Positions 6,043-14,394 of a stretch of 40,699 nucleotides of DNA are shown piece by piece. The stretch spans positions 1-40,699 of IMG/VR virus record IMGVR_UViG_3300049215_000121; one strand, written 5' to 3'. Both the position numbers and the translations under genes were made by a program. A model generated the notes under the pieces. The model was not told where the DNA came from. It worked only from the letters and a program-made list of their open reading frames with translations, and did no database searches. Every line of letters starts with the position of its first letter. Positions within the stretch are counted from its first letter, which is position 1. The DNA is from a virus.

Positions 6043-7653
6043 ATGCTTCGTCTGAACATTGCCGACCTTTTTTGCGGTGCTGGCGGGACATCTGCCGGCG
6101 CCGTCGAGGCAGCCGAGTTGATGGGCTTCCGCGTGAAGCTGACCGCGATCAACCACTGGGACGTCGCGATCGCCACCCACACCGCGAACCACCCCGGGGC
6201 TCGTCACCTGTGCACGTCTCTGGACAACGTCGACCCTCGCAAGCTTTTCAAGGATGGCGAACTCGACCTTCTGTGGGCGTCTCCTGAGTGCACCCATCAC
6301 AGCACGGCGCGCGGAGGGAAGCCGATCAACGACCAGAGCCGCGCAACGGCCTGGTGCGTGGTCCGCTGGGCTGAGGCGCTCCGTCCGAACGTCATTCTGG
6401 TCGAGAACGTCCCGGAGTTCGAAACGTGGGGCGGCATCGGCAGCAACGGTCGGCCGCTGAAGTCGAAGCGCGGCGAGACCTTCATCGCCTGGGTCAGCGC
6501 GCTGGAAAGCCTTGGCTATTCCGTGGACTGGCGAGTCCTGTGCGCTGCGGATTACGGTGACCCGACTACGCGCCGCCGGCTGTTCGTTCAGGCTGTGCGG
6601 GGCAAGCGGAAGATTGTCTGGCCGGATCCTACGCACGCACCAGCCGAGGACACGGACCTTCTGGGCACGCGCCGGGCATGGGCGACAGCCGAGAATGACG
6701 TCATCGACTGGACGCTCCACGGCCAGAGCATCTTCGAACGCAAGCGTCCGCTCAGCGACAAGACGCTGAACCGCATCTGGGCAGGACTGGAGAAGTTTGG
6801 CCTCGGTCCATTCATGGTCCCGGGACAGGGCGACCGCAGAGGCCAGGTTCCGCGCACCCACAGCACGAAGCATCCGGCGCCAACGGTCACAGCTCAGGGG
6901 CACCTTCACCTTGCAGAACCGTTCCTGATCACCATGGAGCACAAGGGCAGCGTTCGGAGCCTGAAGCGGCCAGTCCCAACTATCACGACCGCTAAAGGCG
7001 GGGCTTTTTCTCTGGTTCAGCCGTGCCTTGTCCGCGTGTCGGGCAAAGAAGACCGTCCTGCAAGATCAGTAAAAGAACCCCTTCACACAGTCACCGCGGG
7101 AGGCGTGTCCCATGGTCTCGTTCAGCCCTTCCTGCTGCCCCAGCACAGCAGCAACAAGGCCCGGTCTGTGAAGAAGCCCGCCCCGACGGTCACGACCACG
7201 ACGCGGGGCCTGGCACTGATTGAACCGTCTCTCCTTCCCCAGCACGCGGGCGGGGTCCTGCGGCCGGTCAGCAAGCCGGCTCCGACCGTGGCGACGGACG
7301 GTGCGATCGCCCTCGTCGAGCCCTTCCTCGTGGAATACTACGGGACGGGCAAGGCCCAGAGCGTGAAGCTCCCGCTGGGGACCGCCACCTGCAAGGCTCG
7401 CTTCGGGTTGGTCCGGCCTGTCGTGATCGTCGACGGCAAGCGCTACCTTTTGGACGTTCGCTTCCGGATGCTGCAGCCGCACGAGCTGGCAGCGGCGCAG
7501 GGTTTCCGCCGGGACTACAAGTTCACCGGCACAAAGACCGAGCAGGTGAAGCAGATCGGCAACGCTGTTCCTCGCCGGCTCGCCCGGGCGCTCGTCTTGG
7601 CTGTTCAGTCACAGCGCAGCGACATCGCCCATCTTCTGGAGGACGCGGCTTGA
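6043..7653 (+). CDS. C5-cytosine DNA methyltransferase with internal repeats
   Basis: 536 residues. Motif I ADLFCGAGGTSAG (7-19), motif IV SPEC with the catalytic Cys83, motif VI ENV (121-123), motif VIII TTRRRLF (about 183), and motif X QIGNAVP near the C-terminus. The enzyme transfers methyl from SAM to C5 of cytosine. Motif IV is PEC rather than the usual PCQ. Between motifs VIII and IX the target-recognition region carries about six repeats of roughly 30 residues with a 'KxPxPTVT...LVEPFLL' pattern. Likely role: protecting phage DNA from host restriction. The ATG follows a TGACC junction. Confidence 0.9.
   Translation: MLRLNIADLFCGAGGTSAGAVEAAELMGFRVKLTAINHWDVAIATHTANHPGARHLCTSLDNVDPRKLFKDGELDLLWASPECTHHSTARGGKPINDQSRATAWCVVRWAEALRPNVILVENVPEFETWGGIGSNGRPLKSKRGETFIAWVSALESLGYSVDWRVLCAADYGDPTTRRRLFVQAVRGKRKIVWPDPTHAPAEDTDLLGTRRAWATAENDVIDWTLHGQSIFERKRPLSDKTLNRIWAGLEKFGLGPFMVPGQGDRRGQVPRTHSTKHPAPTVTAQGHLHLAEPFLITMEHKGSVRSLKRPVPTITTAKGGAFSLVQPCLVRVSGKEDRPARSVKEPLHTVTAGGVSHGLVQPFLLPQHSSNKARSVKKPAPTVTTTTRGLALIEPSLLPQHAGGVLRPVSKPAPTVATDGAIALVEPFLVEYYGTGKAQSVKLPLGTATCKARFGLVRPVVIVDGKRYLLDVRFRMLQPHELAAAQGFRRDYKFTGTKTEQVKQIGNAVPRRLARALVLAVQSQRSDIAHLLEDAA
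6868..7425 (+). repeat. Protein-level tandem repeats in the methyltransferase
   Basis: Six imperfect units, each with K(K/R/E)P.PT(V/I)T followed 15-20 residues later by L(V/I/A)(Q/E)PFL. The DNA repeats are diverged; the pattern is clearest in protein. Units start at the motifs KHPAPTVTA, KRPVPTITT, KEPLHTVTA, KKPAPTVTT, SKPAPTVAT and KLPLGTATC. Confidence 0.75.
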
Positions 7654-8540
7654 GCACGGAAGCCACAGTCGAAGAACGTCCTGTCGAGACGCTGGAGCAG
7701 ACCATCGCGCGTCTTGCTGACGTCATCGGCCACCTAAACCCGAAGCGATGGGGCAAGCACGACGAGATTGATCGGGTGGCCTTCGAACTGCCCAGCCTGC
7801 CGAGGATGAACGTGCACACGCTGGCAGCGCTGACGAAGCATCCGCTGGCGAACGAGATGGTCCGCGTGAAGTGCAACCACTGCCCGACCACCTTCGAGTG
7901 CCGGCGCATCGTTGCTCCATTCGTGGCCTGCGACGCCTGCATCGAGAAGGCCACCCACGACGAGAAGATGAAGCTGCACCAGCGCTACTGGGAGCACGTC
8001 TGCCCCGAGCGCTTCCGGAAGACTGACCCGAAGCACAAGGACTTCCCGCTGGCAGTCTTCAAGGACCTGCGGAAGGAGGATCCGAAGAAGAGCCTGTTCC
8101 TCTACGGGCCGACGGGCACCTGCAAGACGCGGGTCGGCATGCTGCTCCTTCAGCACCACTTGGTGCGCGACCAGCGCGTGGGCGTCCTGTGGCCGGAGAA
8201 ACTGCGCTCGCTGGTTCAGGGCTTCGACAACTCCACCTTCGACCAGTATGCGAACTACGACGTCCTCCTGATGGACGACGTTCTGCTGAGCGCCTGCCGG
8301 GAGAGCAAGCTGGTTGATGTGGTGAAGCAGCTGATCGACGTTCGCATGCGCCACGAGCGGCCGTTCATCATCACCAGCCAGATCGGCCAGGAGGACGAGC
8401 TGAAGGAGGGCAAGGAGTTCGGGGAGGCGAAGAGCGCGGACCTCGAGCGCATCAAGGCCGTGCTCCGTCGCCTGCGCGAGGAGTGCAAGGTGGTCAGCTT
8501 TGCCACGGCGAAACCGGCGGAAGGGGAGACCGCGTTCTGA
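7650..8540 (+). CDS. DnaC-like AAA+ ATPase with zinc-finger module
   Basis: 296 residues; TTG start overlapping the upstream stop (TTGA, 7650-7653). Cys75, 78, 84, 94 and 97 form a probable zinc site, followed by an AAA+ domain: Walker A GPTGTCKT (153-160) and Walker B LLMDD (206-210). Layout and the RPFIITSQ segment match the DnaC/DnaI/IstB helicase-loader class. The Walker A residue before the Lys is Cys158 instead of Gly. Probably loads the replicative helicase of the host, with the DnaT-like protein at 5624 as a partner. Stop overlaps the next ATG (TGATG). Confidence 0.75.
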   Translation: MSTEATVEERPVETLEQTIARLADVIGHLNPKRWGKHDEIDRVAFELPSLPRMNVHTLAALTKHPLANEMVRVKCNHCPTTFECRRIVAPFVACDACIEKATHDEKMKLHQRYWEHVCPERFRKTDPKHKDFPLAVFKDLRKEDPKKSLFLYGPTGTCKTRVGMLLLQHHLVRDQRVGVLWPEKLRSLVQGFDNSTFDQYANYDVLLMDDVLLSACRESKLVDVVKQLIDVRMRHERPFIITSQIGQEDELKEGKEFGEAKSADLERIKAVLRRLREECKVVSFATAKPAEGETAF

Positions 8541-11113
8541 TGAAGCCCATCGACAAAGACTATGATTCTTTCCTCCGCTCCAAGGTGAAGCTCGCGGAGA
8601 CATGGGGTTTCGATGTTGCCGAGTCTCAGCTCAACCCAGGGCTAAAGCCGCACGCGCGGGCAATTGTGCGCTGGCTTGTCACCGGGGGCCGTCGGGCATG
8701 CTTCGCCGCGTTCGGCCTGCACAAGACTGTCATCCAGTTGGAGACCGTCCGCCTGGTCCTCGAGCGTGTTGGCGGTCGCGGACTCATCGTCATCCCGCTT
8801 GGCGTGCGTCAGGAGTTCCGCCGCGATGCAAAGCAGATCCTCGGCTGGTCCGAGGCTCCGAAGTTCATCCGCTCAATCGCGGAGGCCGGCGATACCGGCA
8901 TCTACCTCACCAACTACGAGACCGTGCGCGACGGCAAGCTCGACCCTGCTGGCTTCACCGTCGCGAGCCTGGACGAGGCCTCGGTGCTGCGCGGCTTCGG
9001 TGGCACCAAGACTTTCCGCGAGTTCATGCGCCTGTTCACCGGCGATGGTGGCCCGACCGGCAACCACCGGAAGGATGGGAAAAGCGTCAGCTACCGCTTT
9101 GTGGCCACGGCCACGCCGTCGCCCAACGAGTATATCGAGCTGCTGGCCTACGCCGACTTCCTCGGCATCATGGATGTCAGCCAGGCGAAGACCCGGTTTT
9201 TCAAGCGCGATTCGACCAAGGCCGACCAACTCACCATCCATCCGCACAAGGAGCGCGAGTTCTGGCTCTGGGTCGCCTCGTGGGCCATCTTCCTGCAGCG
9301 GCCGTCCGACCTCGGGTTTTCCGACGAGGGCTACGTGCTGCCACCGATCGAGGTGCGCTGGCACGAGGTGCCCACGGACCACAGCGAGGCCGGCCACGAG
9401 CGCTCGGGTCAGTCCAAGCTGTTCCGCGATGCCGCCATTGGCGTGCAGGACGCGGCTGCGGAGAAGCGCATCAGCCTCGACACCCGCATCGCCAAGCTGC
9501 TCGAAATCCGCGCCGAGGACCCGGGTGCGCACCGCATCATCTGGCATGACCTCGAGGCCGAGCGCGCCGCGATCGAGGCCTCGCTGCCCGGCGTGGTGAG
9601 CGTCTACGGCTCCCAAGACCTCGAGGAGCGCGAGCAGGCGATCGTGGATTTCTCCGACGGCAAGTTTCAGGAGCTCGCGGCCAAGCCCGTCATCGCCGGC
9701 AGCGGCTGCAATTTCCAGCGGCACTGCGCGTGGGCCGTGTTCCTCGGAATCGGTTTCAAGTTCAACGACTTCATCCAGGCCATCCACCGCATCCAGCGGT
9801 TTGGCCAGCAGCGGCCGGTGCGGATCGACCTGATATTCACCGAGGCCGAGCGCGAGGTGCGCAAGCAGCTCGAGAGGAAATGGACCCAACACAACCACAT
9901 GGTGGCAAAAATGACTGAAATCATCCGCGAATACGGCCTCGGCCACGCCGCAATGGCGCACACCCTCACCCGCAAGCTCGGCGTCGAGCGCGTGGAAATC
10001 ACCGGGCCCGGCTACCGCCTGGTCAACAACGACTGCGTGCAGGAGATCCGCCGCACCGCGGCCAACAGCGTGGGGCTTCTCCTGACCTCGATCCCGTTCT
10101 CCACCCAGTATGAGTATTCGCCCAACTACGCCGACTTCGGCCACAGCGAGGGAAACGCCGAGTTTTTCGAGCAGATGGATTTTCTCACGCCCGAGATGCT
10201 GCGGGTGCTGCAGCCCGGCCGCATCGCCGCGATCCACGTGAAGGATCGCATCGTGCCCGGCGGGCTCACGGGCATGGGTTTCCAGACGGTCTATCCGTTC
10301 CACGTCGAGTGCATCCGGCACTACGTGCGCCACGGCTTCGCCTACATGGGGATGAAAACGATCGTCACTGACGTGGTGCGCGAGAACAACCAGACCTACC
10401 GCCTCGGCTGGACGGAGCAATGCAAGGACGGGACGAAGATGGGCGTGGGCATGCCGGAATACCTGCTGCTATTCCGCAAGCCGCCGTCGCAGTCGGTGAA
10501 CAGCTACGCCGACCAGCCCGTGGTGAAGTCCAAGGAGCGCTATACGCGCTCGCGCTGGCAGATCGACGCCCACGGCTTCACCAGGTCCTCGGGCAACCGG
10601 CTGCTGCGCCCGGAGGAGCTGCGCGACCTGCCGCATGACGCCATCTTCCAGATCTTCCGCGACTACTCGCTCAACCGGGTCTACGATTTCGAGCACCACG
10701 TGAAGCTCGGCGAGGCCTTGGAGCAGGATGGCCGGCTGCCCGTCACCTTCATGCTCCTGCAGCCCCAGAGCTGGCATGATGACGTGTGGACCGACATCAC
10801 GCGCATGCTCACGCTCAACGGCGCGCAGGCCGCCAAGGGCAAGGAAATGCACCTTTGCCCCATGCAGTTCGACCTGGCGGATCGCGTCATTGAGCAATTC
10901 AGCATGCCCGGCGAGACCGTGCTCGACCCATTCGGCGGCCTGATGACGGTGCCCTATCGCGCCATCCTGAAAAAGCGGGTGGGCGTGGGCTTCGAGCTCA
11001 ACCCCGCCTACTTCATCGACGGCGCCAACTACTGCCGCGCGGCCGCGGAGGAGATGGCCATGCCCTCGCTGTTCGATGTGCAGCAATTCGAAGCACCAGC
11101 CTCGAGGACCTGA
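8540..11113 (+). CDS. SNF2-type helicase fused to a DNA methylase
   Basis: 857 residues from the ATG at 8540. The N-terminal half is a SF2/SNF2-like motor: Walker A-like FGLHKT (58-63), motif II LDEAS (144-148), motif III TATPSPN (190-196), motif VI HRIQRFGQ (416-423). The C-terminal half is a beta-class amino-methyltransferase with permuted motif order: a catalytic-loop equivalent TSIPF (516-520), where DPPY or SPPY is usual, and SAM-binding VLDPFGG (794-800) with GFELNPAYF. Such fusions are widespread in phages and are thought to be adenine or N4-cytosine methylases acting while translocating. His61 in Walker A is unusual. Overlaps the upstream gene (TGATG). Confidence 0.8.
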   Translation: MKPIDKDYDSFLRSKVKLAETWGFDVAESQLNPGLKPHARAIVRWLVTGGRRACFAAFGLHKTVIQLETVRLVLERVGGRGLIVIPLGVRQEFRRDAKQILGWSEAPKFIRSIAEAGDTGIYLTNYETVRDGKLDPAGFTVASLDEASVLRGFGGTKTFREFMRLFTGDGGPTGNHRKDGKSVSYRFVATATPSPNEYIELLAYADFLGIMDVSQAKTRFFKRDSTKADQLTIHPHKEREFWLWVASWAIFLQRPSDLGFSDEGYVLPPIEVRWHEVPTDHSEAGHERSGQSKLFRDAAIGVQDAAAEKRISLDTRIAKLLEIRAEDPGAHRIIWHDLEAERAAIEASLPGVVSVYGSQDLEEREQAIVDFSDGKFQELAAKPVIAGSGCNFQRHCAWAVFLGIGFKFNDFIQAIHRIQRFGQQRPVRIDLIFTEAEREVRKQLERKWTQHNHMVAKMTEIIREYGLGHAAMAHTLTRKLGVERVEITGPGYRLVNNDCVQEIRRTAANSVGLLLTSIPFSTQYEYSPNYADFGHSEGNAEFFEQMDFLTPEMLRVLQPGRIAAIHVKDRIVPGGLTGMGFQTVYPFHVECIRHYVRHGFAYMGMKTIVTDVVRENNQTYRLGWTEQCKDGTKMGVGMPEYLLLFRKPPSQSVNSYADQPVVKSKERYTRSRWQIDAHGFTRSSGNRLLRPEELRDLPHDAIFQIFRDYSLNRVYDFEHHVKLGEALEQDGRLPVTFMLLQPQSWHDDVWTDITRMLTLNGAQAAKGKEMHLCPMQFDLADRVIEQFSMPGETVLDPFGGLMTVPYRAILKKRVGVGFELNPAYFIDGANYCRAAAEEMAMPSLFDVQQFEAPASRT

Positions 11114-11115
11114 CC

Positions 11116-11658
11116 ATGCCCCGCGTCCTCGACATAACCGGCGAATACCCGGCCGACTGGAAGGAAATCAGCGACCGCGTCTGGGCTGAAGCTGGTCACC
11201 GCTGCATCCGCTGCGGTCATCCCTACCGCAAGGGCGAGCACGGAAAGGGACAGTGGACGCCCTGCGACAGTCTTTGCCGTCATGGTGGACCACTTGCTGT
11301 CCTACGGGACGGCGATGTTGAACCGACCCGCCTCGCACCGAGGACCGCGATCGCTGCGATGGCCGAGTTCGACCGCGTGGGAATCGTCGTTGCCGAGTGG
11401 CGCGTCGCCACCGTCCACCACTTCGACGGCAACAAGTCGAACTGCGTCTGGTGGAACCTCCTCGCGCTCTGCCAGCGCTGCCACCTGAAGACGCAAGCCC
11501 GGGTCGACCCACAGGTCCCCTACATCCTCGAGCACTCCGACTGGCTGAAGCCCTACGTGGCCGGCTTCTACGCCCATAAATACGAAGGCCGCACCATCAC
11601 CCGGGAGGAGGCCGTCGCGCAGATGGACCGGCTCTTGGCCTACGAACGACTCGCATGA
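11116..11658 (+). CDS. HNH endonuclease
   Basis: 180 residues. C30xxC33 and C119xxC122-H123 form a zinc knuckle. Between them lies the HNH core VHHFDGNKSNCVWWNLLALC (about 100-119), with the catalytic His pair at 101-102, and the central Asn at 106 or 114. C50 and C54 suggest a second zinc site. HNH enzymes nick or cut DNA. It could be a homing enzyme, but it sits in register in the operon (TGACCATG junction upstream, ATGA overlap downstream), which argues for a phage-core role rather than an intruding element. Confidence 0.8.
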   Translation: MPRVLDITGEYPADWKEISDRVWAEAGHRCIRCGHPYRKGEHGKGQWTPCDSLCRHGGPLAVLRDGDVEPTRLAPRTAIAAMAEFDRVGIVVAEWRVATVHHFDGNKSNCVWWNLLALCQRCHLKTQARVDPQVPYILEHSDWLKPYVAGFYAHKYEGRTITREEAVAQMDRLLAYERLA

Positions 11659-13391
11659 ACCTTGAACTCGGAACCACCCAGCGCGGCACAGCCTTCCGGC
11701 TCCCGCTTGAACTCGCGACGCAATCGACCGCCATCCTGGCGAAGCGAGGCGTCGGCAAGACCTACACCGCCGCGGTCATCATGGAGGAGCTCCTTGCCGC
11801 CGGTCAGGTGCCCGTCGTCATCGACCCCACGGGCGCCCATTGGGGCATAAAGGCCAGCGCTGACGGCAAGGGGAAGGGCTTCCCCGTGGTCATCTTCGGC
11901 GGCGAGCACGCCGACCTCCCGCTCGAGGAAGGCTCCGGTGAAGCCATCGTCCGCGCCATCGTCGAGCAGCGCTTCCCGGCGATCATCGACGTCTCCATGC
12001 TCCGCAAGGGTGCGGTGCGGCGGTTCATGGTCGCCTTCCTCGAGACGCTCTACCGCCTGAACCGCCTGCCGCTGACCCTCGTGGTCGACGAGTCGGACGA
12101 CATCTGCCCGCAGAAGCCTTTCGGGGACGAAGCCCAGATGGTGGGGGCGATGGAGGACGTCGTGAAGCGAGGCCGGAAGAAGGGCCTCGGCGTCATCCTG
12201 ATCACCCAGCGGCCGGCGGACCTCGCGAAGCAGGTGCTGACACAGTGCGAGGTGCTGGTGGCAATGCGCCTCGTTCACCCGCTCGACATCAAGGCAGTCA
12301 TGGAGTGGGTCCACGTTCACGCGGACACCGAGCGGGCCCGCCAGATGGTCGAGAGCCTGCCTAGCCTGCCGATCGGCACGGCCTGGTTCTGGTCGCCCGG
12401 CTTCGGGGATATCTTCGAGAAGGTCGTCGTGCGGCGCCGGACCACCTTCGACAGCAGCGCCACCCCGAAGCCCGGCGAGAAGGTCATCACGCCGAAGCAG
12501 CTCGCCCAGGCCGACCTGACGAAGCTGGGAGCCGACATCGCCGCATCCTTGGAGCGGGCGAAGGAGAACGACCCGGCCGCGCTGAAGACGAAGCTGGCGG
12601 CGTTGCAGAAGGAACACGCGAAACTGACCGCTGACCTCGCCAAGCCTCAGCCGTCCAAAGTCGAGACTGTCCAGCTCCCGGTCCTCTCGGATGCCGACCG
12701 GGCTGTCCTGGATGGCATCAGCCACCGGCTCGCCGAGATGGCCGAAGATTTCGCGGACGTCATTGGCGGCGTCACGAAGCGAATCGAGGTGTGCGAAAAA
12801 GCGCAGGCGTCGGCCGTTCCTCGCACGCCGCCGGCCCGCCCCCAGCGGACGGACGGCATTCTCCCCCGTGCTACTGCTACCCTTCGCGTTCAGGGCGTCT
12901 CCCATGTTCAGGCGCCTGCCCCGGAGGTCGGCACCGGCGGAAAGCGCCGGATCCTGATCGCCCTCGCGCAATACCCGGACGGCATGGCTGCCCGGAAGCT
13001 CTCCCTGCTGACCGGCATCTCGGCCAGCGGTGGCACGTGGCGGACCTATTTGGGCGAGCTGCGGGGTGCTGGATGGGTGGAAGGTGGCAGCGACCACATG
13101 CGCATCACCGAGGCCGGCGTGGCTGCGCTGGGCTCCTACACCCCGCTCCCGACCGGCGAGGCTCTGCGCGAATACTGGCGCCAGCGTCTCGGCGACAGTG
13201 GCAAGCGCCGCATCTTCGACGTCGTGGTCGAGGCCTACCCGCGCGCCCTGTCCTACGAAGAGGTCTCGCAGGCGACCGGCATCGACACCGCCGGCGGGAC
13301 TTGGCGGACCTACCTCGGGGAATTGCGGGGCCTCGAGTTGCTGGTCGGCCGCGGTGACCTGAAGGCCAGCGCTGAACTCTTCGAGGACTGA
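11655..13391 (+). CDS. HerA/FtsK-like ATPase with two C-terminal winged helices
   Basis: 578 residues; ATG coupled by ATGA to the HNH gene. Walker A GVGKT (32-36), IDPTG (56-60), Walker B VVDES (143-147), and the TQRPADL segment after it are typical of the HerA-FtsK superfamily, DUF87-like branch. A coiled-coil linker follows (about 290-345). The C-terminus has two tandem winged-helix repeats, each starting GKRRI and sharing GGTWRTYLGELRG exactly. HerA-type ATPases pump DNA and usually work with a nuclease. The adjacent HNH gene is a candidate partner, by position. It is not the packaging ATPase, which is encoded at 38313. Confidence 0.75.
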   Translation: MNLELGTTQRGTAFRLPLELATQSTAILAKRGVGKTYTAAVIMEELLAAGQVPVVIDPTGAHWGIKASADGKGKGFPVVIFGGEHADLPLEEGSGEAIVRAIVEQRFPAIIDVSMLRKGAVRRFMVAFLETLYRLNRLPLTLVVDESDDICPQKPFGDEAQMVGAMEDVVKRGRKKGLGVILITQRPADLAKQVLTQCEVLVAMRLVHPLDIKAVMEWVHVHADTERARQMVESLPSLPIGTAWFWSPGFGDIFEKVVVRRRTTFDSSATPKPGEKVITPKQLAQADLTKLGADIAASLERAKENDPAALKTKLAALQKEHAKLTADLAKPQPSKVETVQLPVLSDADRAVLDGISHRLAEMAEDFADVIGGVTKRIEVCEKAQASAVPRTPPARPQRTDGILPRATATLRVQGVSHVQAPAPEVGTGGKRRILIALAQYPDGMAARKLSLLTGISASGGTWRTYLGELRGAGWVEGGSDHMRITEAGVAALGSYTPLPTGEALREYWRQRLGDSGKRRIFDVVVEAYPRALSYEEVSQATGIDTAGGTWRTYLGELRGLELLVGRGDLKASAELFED

Positions 13392-13394
13392 GCC

Positions 13395-13811
13395 ATGAAC
13401 CTCGAAGCCGAAGCCGCCAACCAGCGCCAGCGCGAACGCCGCGCTGACACCTGCGTCCATTTCAACGGGTGCCAGAACGACAAGTGCAAGGCCGGGCTGG
13501 AATACCCGCGCGGGGGTCTCCCGTGCATCCCGCCCTTCCGGGAAGGCCAGGTGCGCCCCGTGTGCCCCAAGTTCAAGCCGACGGGCATGGAGGCTGTCCT
13601 GGCCGAGGACGTCGAGGACGAGAAGTTCATCCGGAAGATCAATACCGCGCGCAAAGCCATCATCGACCACGCCCAGGGCAAGCGGGATGTCCGCGGGTTC
13701 CTCGACTGCCCGATCTGCCTCACCGGCCGGCTTCATTACTCCATCGCCGGCAGCAACGGGCACGTGCACGCGGAGTGCACGACGAGGAGTTGCGTCCGCT
13801 GGATGGAGTGA
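13395..13811 (+). CDS. Cysteine-rich zinc-binding-type protein
   Basis: 138 residues. The N-terminal cluster TCVHFNGCQNDKCKAG plus two later Cys suggests one zinc site. The C-terminal CPICLTGRLHYSIAGSNGHVHAEC..C is a second zinc-finger-like module. Proteins like this occur in phage nucleic-acid clusters without a known role. Starts three bases after the HerA-like gene. Function unknown; nucleic-acid binding is inferred. Confidence 0.65.
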   Translation: MNLEAEAANQRQRERRADTCVHFNGCQNDKCKAGLEYPRGGLPCIPPFREGQVRPVCPKFKPTGMEAVLAEDVEDEKFIRKINTARKAIIDHAQGKRDVRGFLDCPICLTGRLHYSIAGSNGHVHAECTTRSCVRWME

Positions 13812-13818
13812 CCTGACC

Positions 13819-14394
13819 ATGCGCAACATCTCCTTCAGTCTCACGACCCCGCAGTTCCTCGCGCAGAGCAAGGACGTCACCCGCCGGCTGGAATGGTTGA
13901 ATCTGAAGGTAGGCGAACGCCTGATGGGCTGCGAAAAGTGCATGGGGCGCAAGGCCGGCGAGCCGCTGGTCAGGCTCGGGCCGATCGAGGCCGTCAACGT
14001 CAGGCGCGAACCGCTGATGCGCATGACGCAGGATCCCTTCTACGGCGCCAGCGAGTGCAGGCGTGAAGGCTTCCCGGAGATGAAGCCGTGGCAGTTCGTC
14101 CAGTTCTTCTGCGACTCCCACCTCGGCTGTTCACCAGCGACCACCATCACCCGGATCGAGTTCATCTACCTCCCCTTTATGCCAGGCATCAATCCCACCG
14201 ACCTAATCGGCCTGAAGGCCACCTTCGACGGCCCCAACGGCAAACGCCTGACCGGCATCATCACCGCCGCCAAGGACAACGGCCTGACGAAGCGCGGCGC
14301 CATCCCTGACTTTCTCGTGACCGTGCGCGGCGAGTCCGGGGCGACGCTCGAGGTCTCTCTCGTCGAGTCCCACATGAGCCTACCCGACCGATGA
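13819..14394 (+). CDS. ASCH/PUA-like domain protein
   Basis: 191 residues from the ATG at 13819 (TGACCATG junction). The opening ISFSLTTPQFLAQSKDVTRRLEW, then LKVGERLMGCEK, RLGPIEAVNVRREPL and REGFP..KPWQFVQFFC, match the phage branch of ASCH-domain proteins, a PUA-like beta-barrel thought to bind RNA or modified nucleic acid. The C-terminal 60 residues form a separate beta-rich segment. An upstream in-frame extension has shadow composition and is rejected. ATGA overlap with the next gene indicates coupling. Confidence 0.65.
   Translation: MRNISFSLTTPQFLAQSKDVTRRLEWLNLKVGERLMGCEKCMGRKAGEPLVRLGPIEAVNVRREPLMRMTQDPFYGASECRREGFPEMKPWQFVQFFCDSHLGCSPATTITRIEFIYLPFMPGINPTDLIGLKATFDGPNGKRLTGIITAAKDNGLTKRGAIPDFLVTVRGESGATLEVSLVESHMSLPDR

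Noticed and set aside
6868-7425. CRISPR-like or tandem DNA repeat array in the methyltransferase gene
   Set aside because: The repeats are visible only as protein motifs with variable spacing. There are no conserved DNA repeats or unique spacers.
8873-10420. A 515-codon open frame on the minus strand
   Set aside because: It lies antisense to the SNF2-methylase fusion, has a Leu/His/Asp/Gly-rich shadow composition, and no motif. The plus-strand frame has clear helicase and methylase motifs.
11116-11658. HNH gene as a homing endonuclease intruding in the operon
   Set aside because: It is coupled to its neighbours at both ends and interrupts no gene, which fits a resident operon member better.
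11640-14024. A 794-codon open frame on the minus strand
   Set aside because: Antisense to the HerA-like ATPase and its neighbours. Long antisense frames are expected in GC-rich coding DNA. No recognisable domain.
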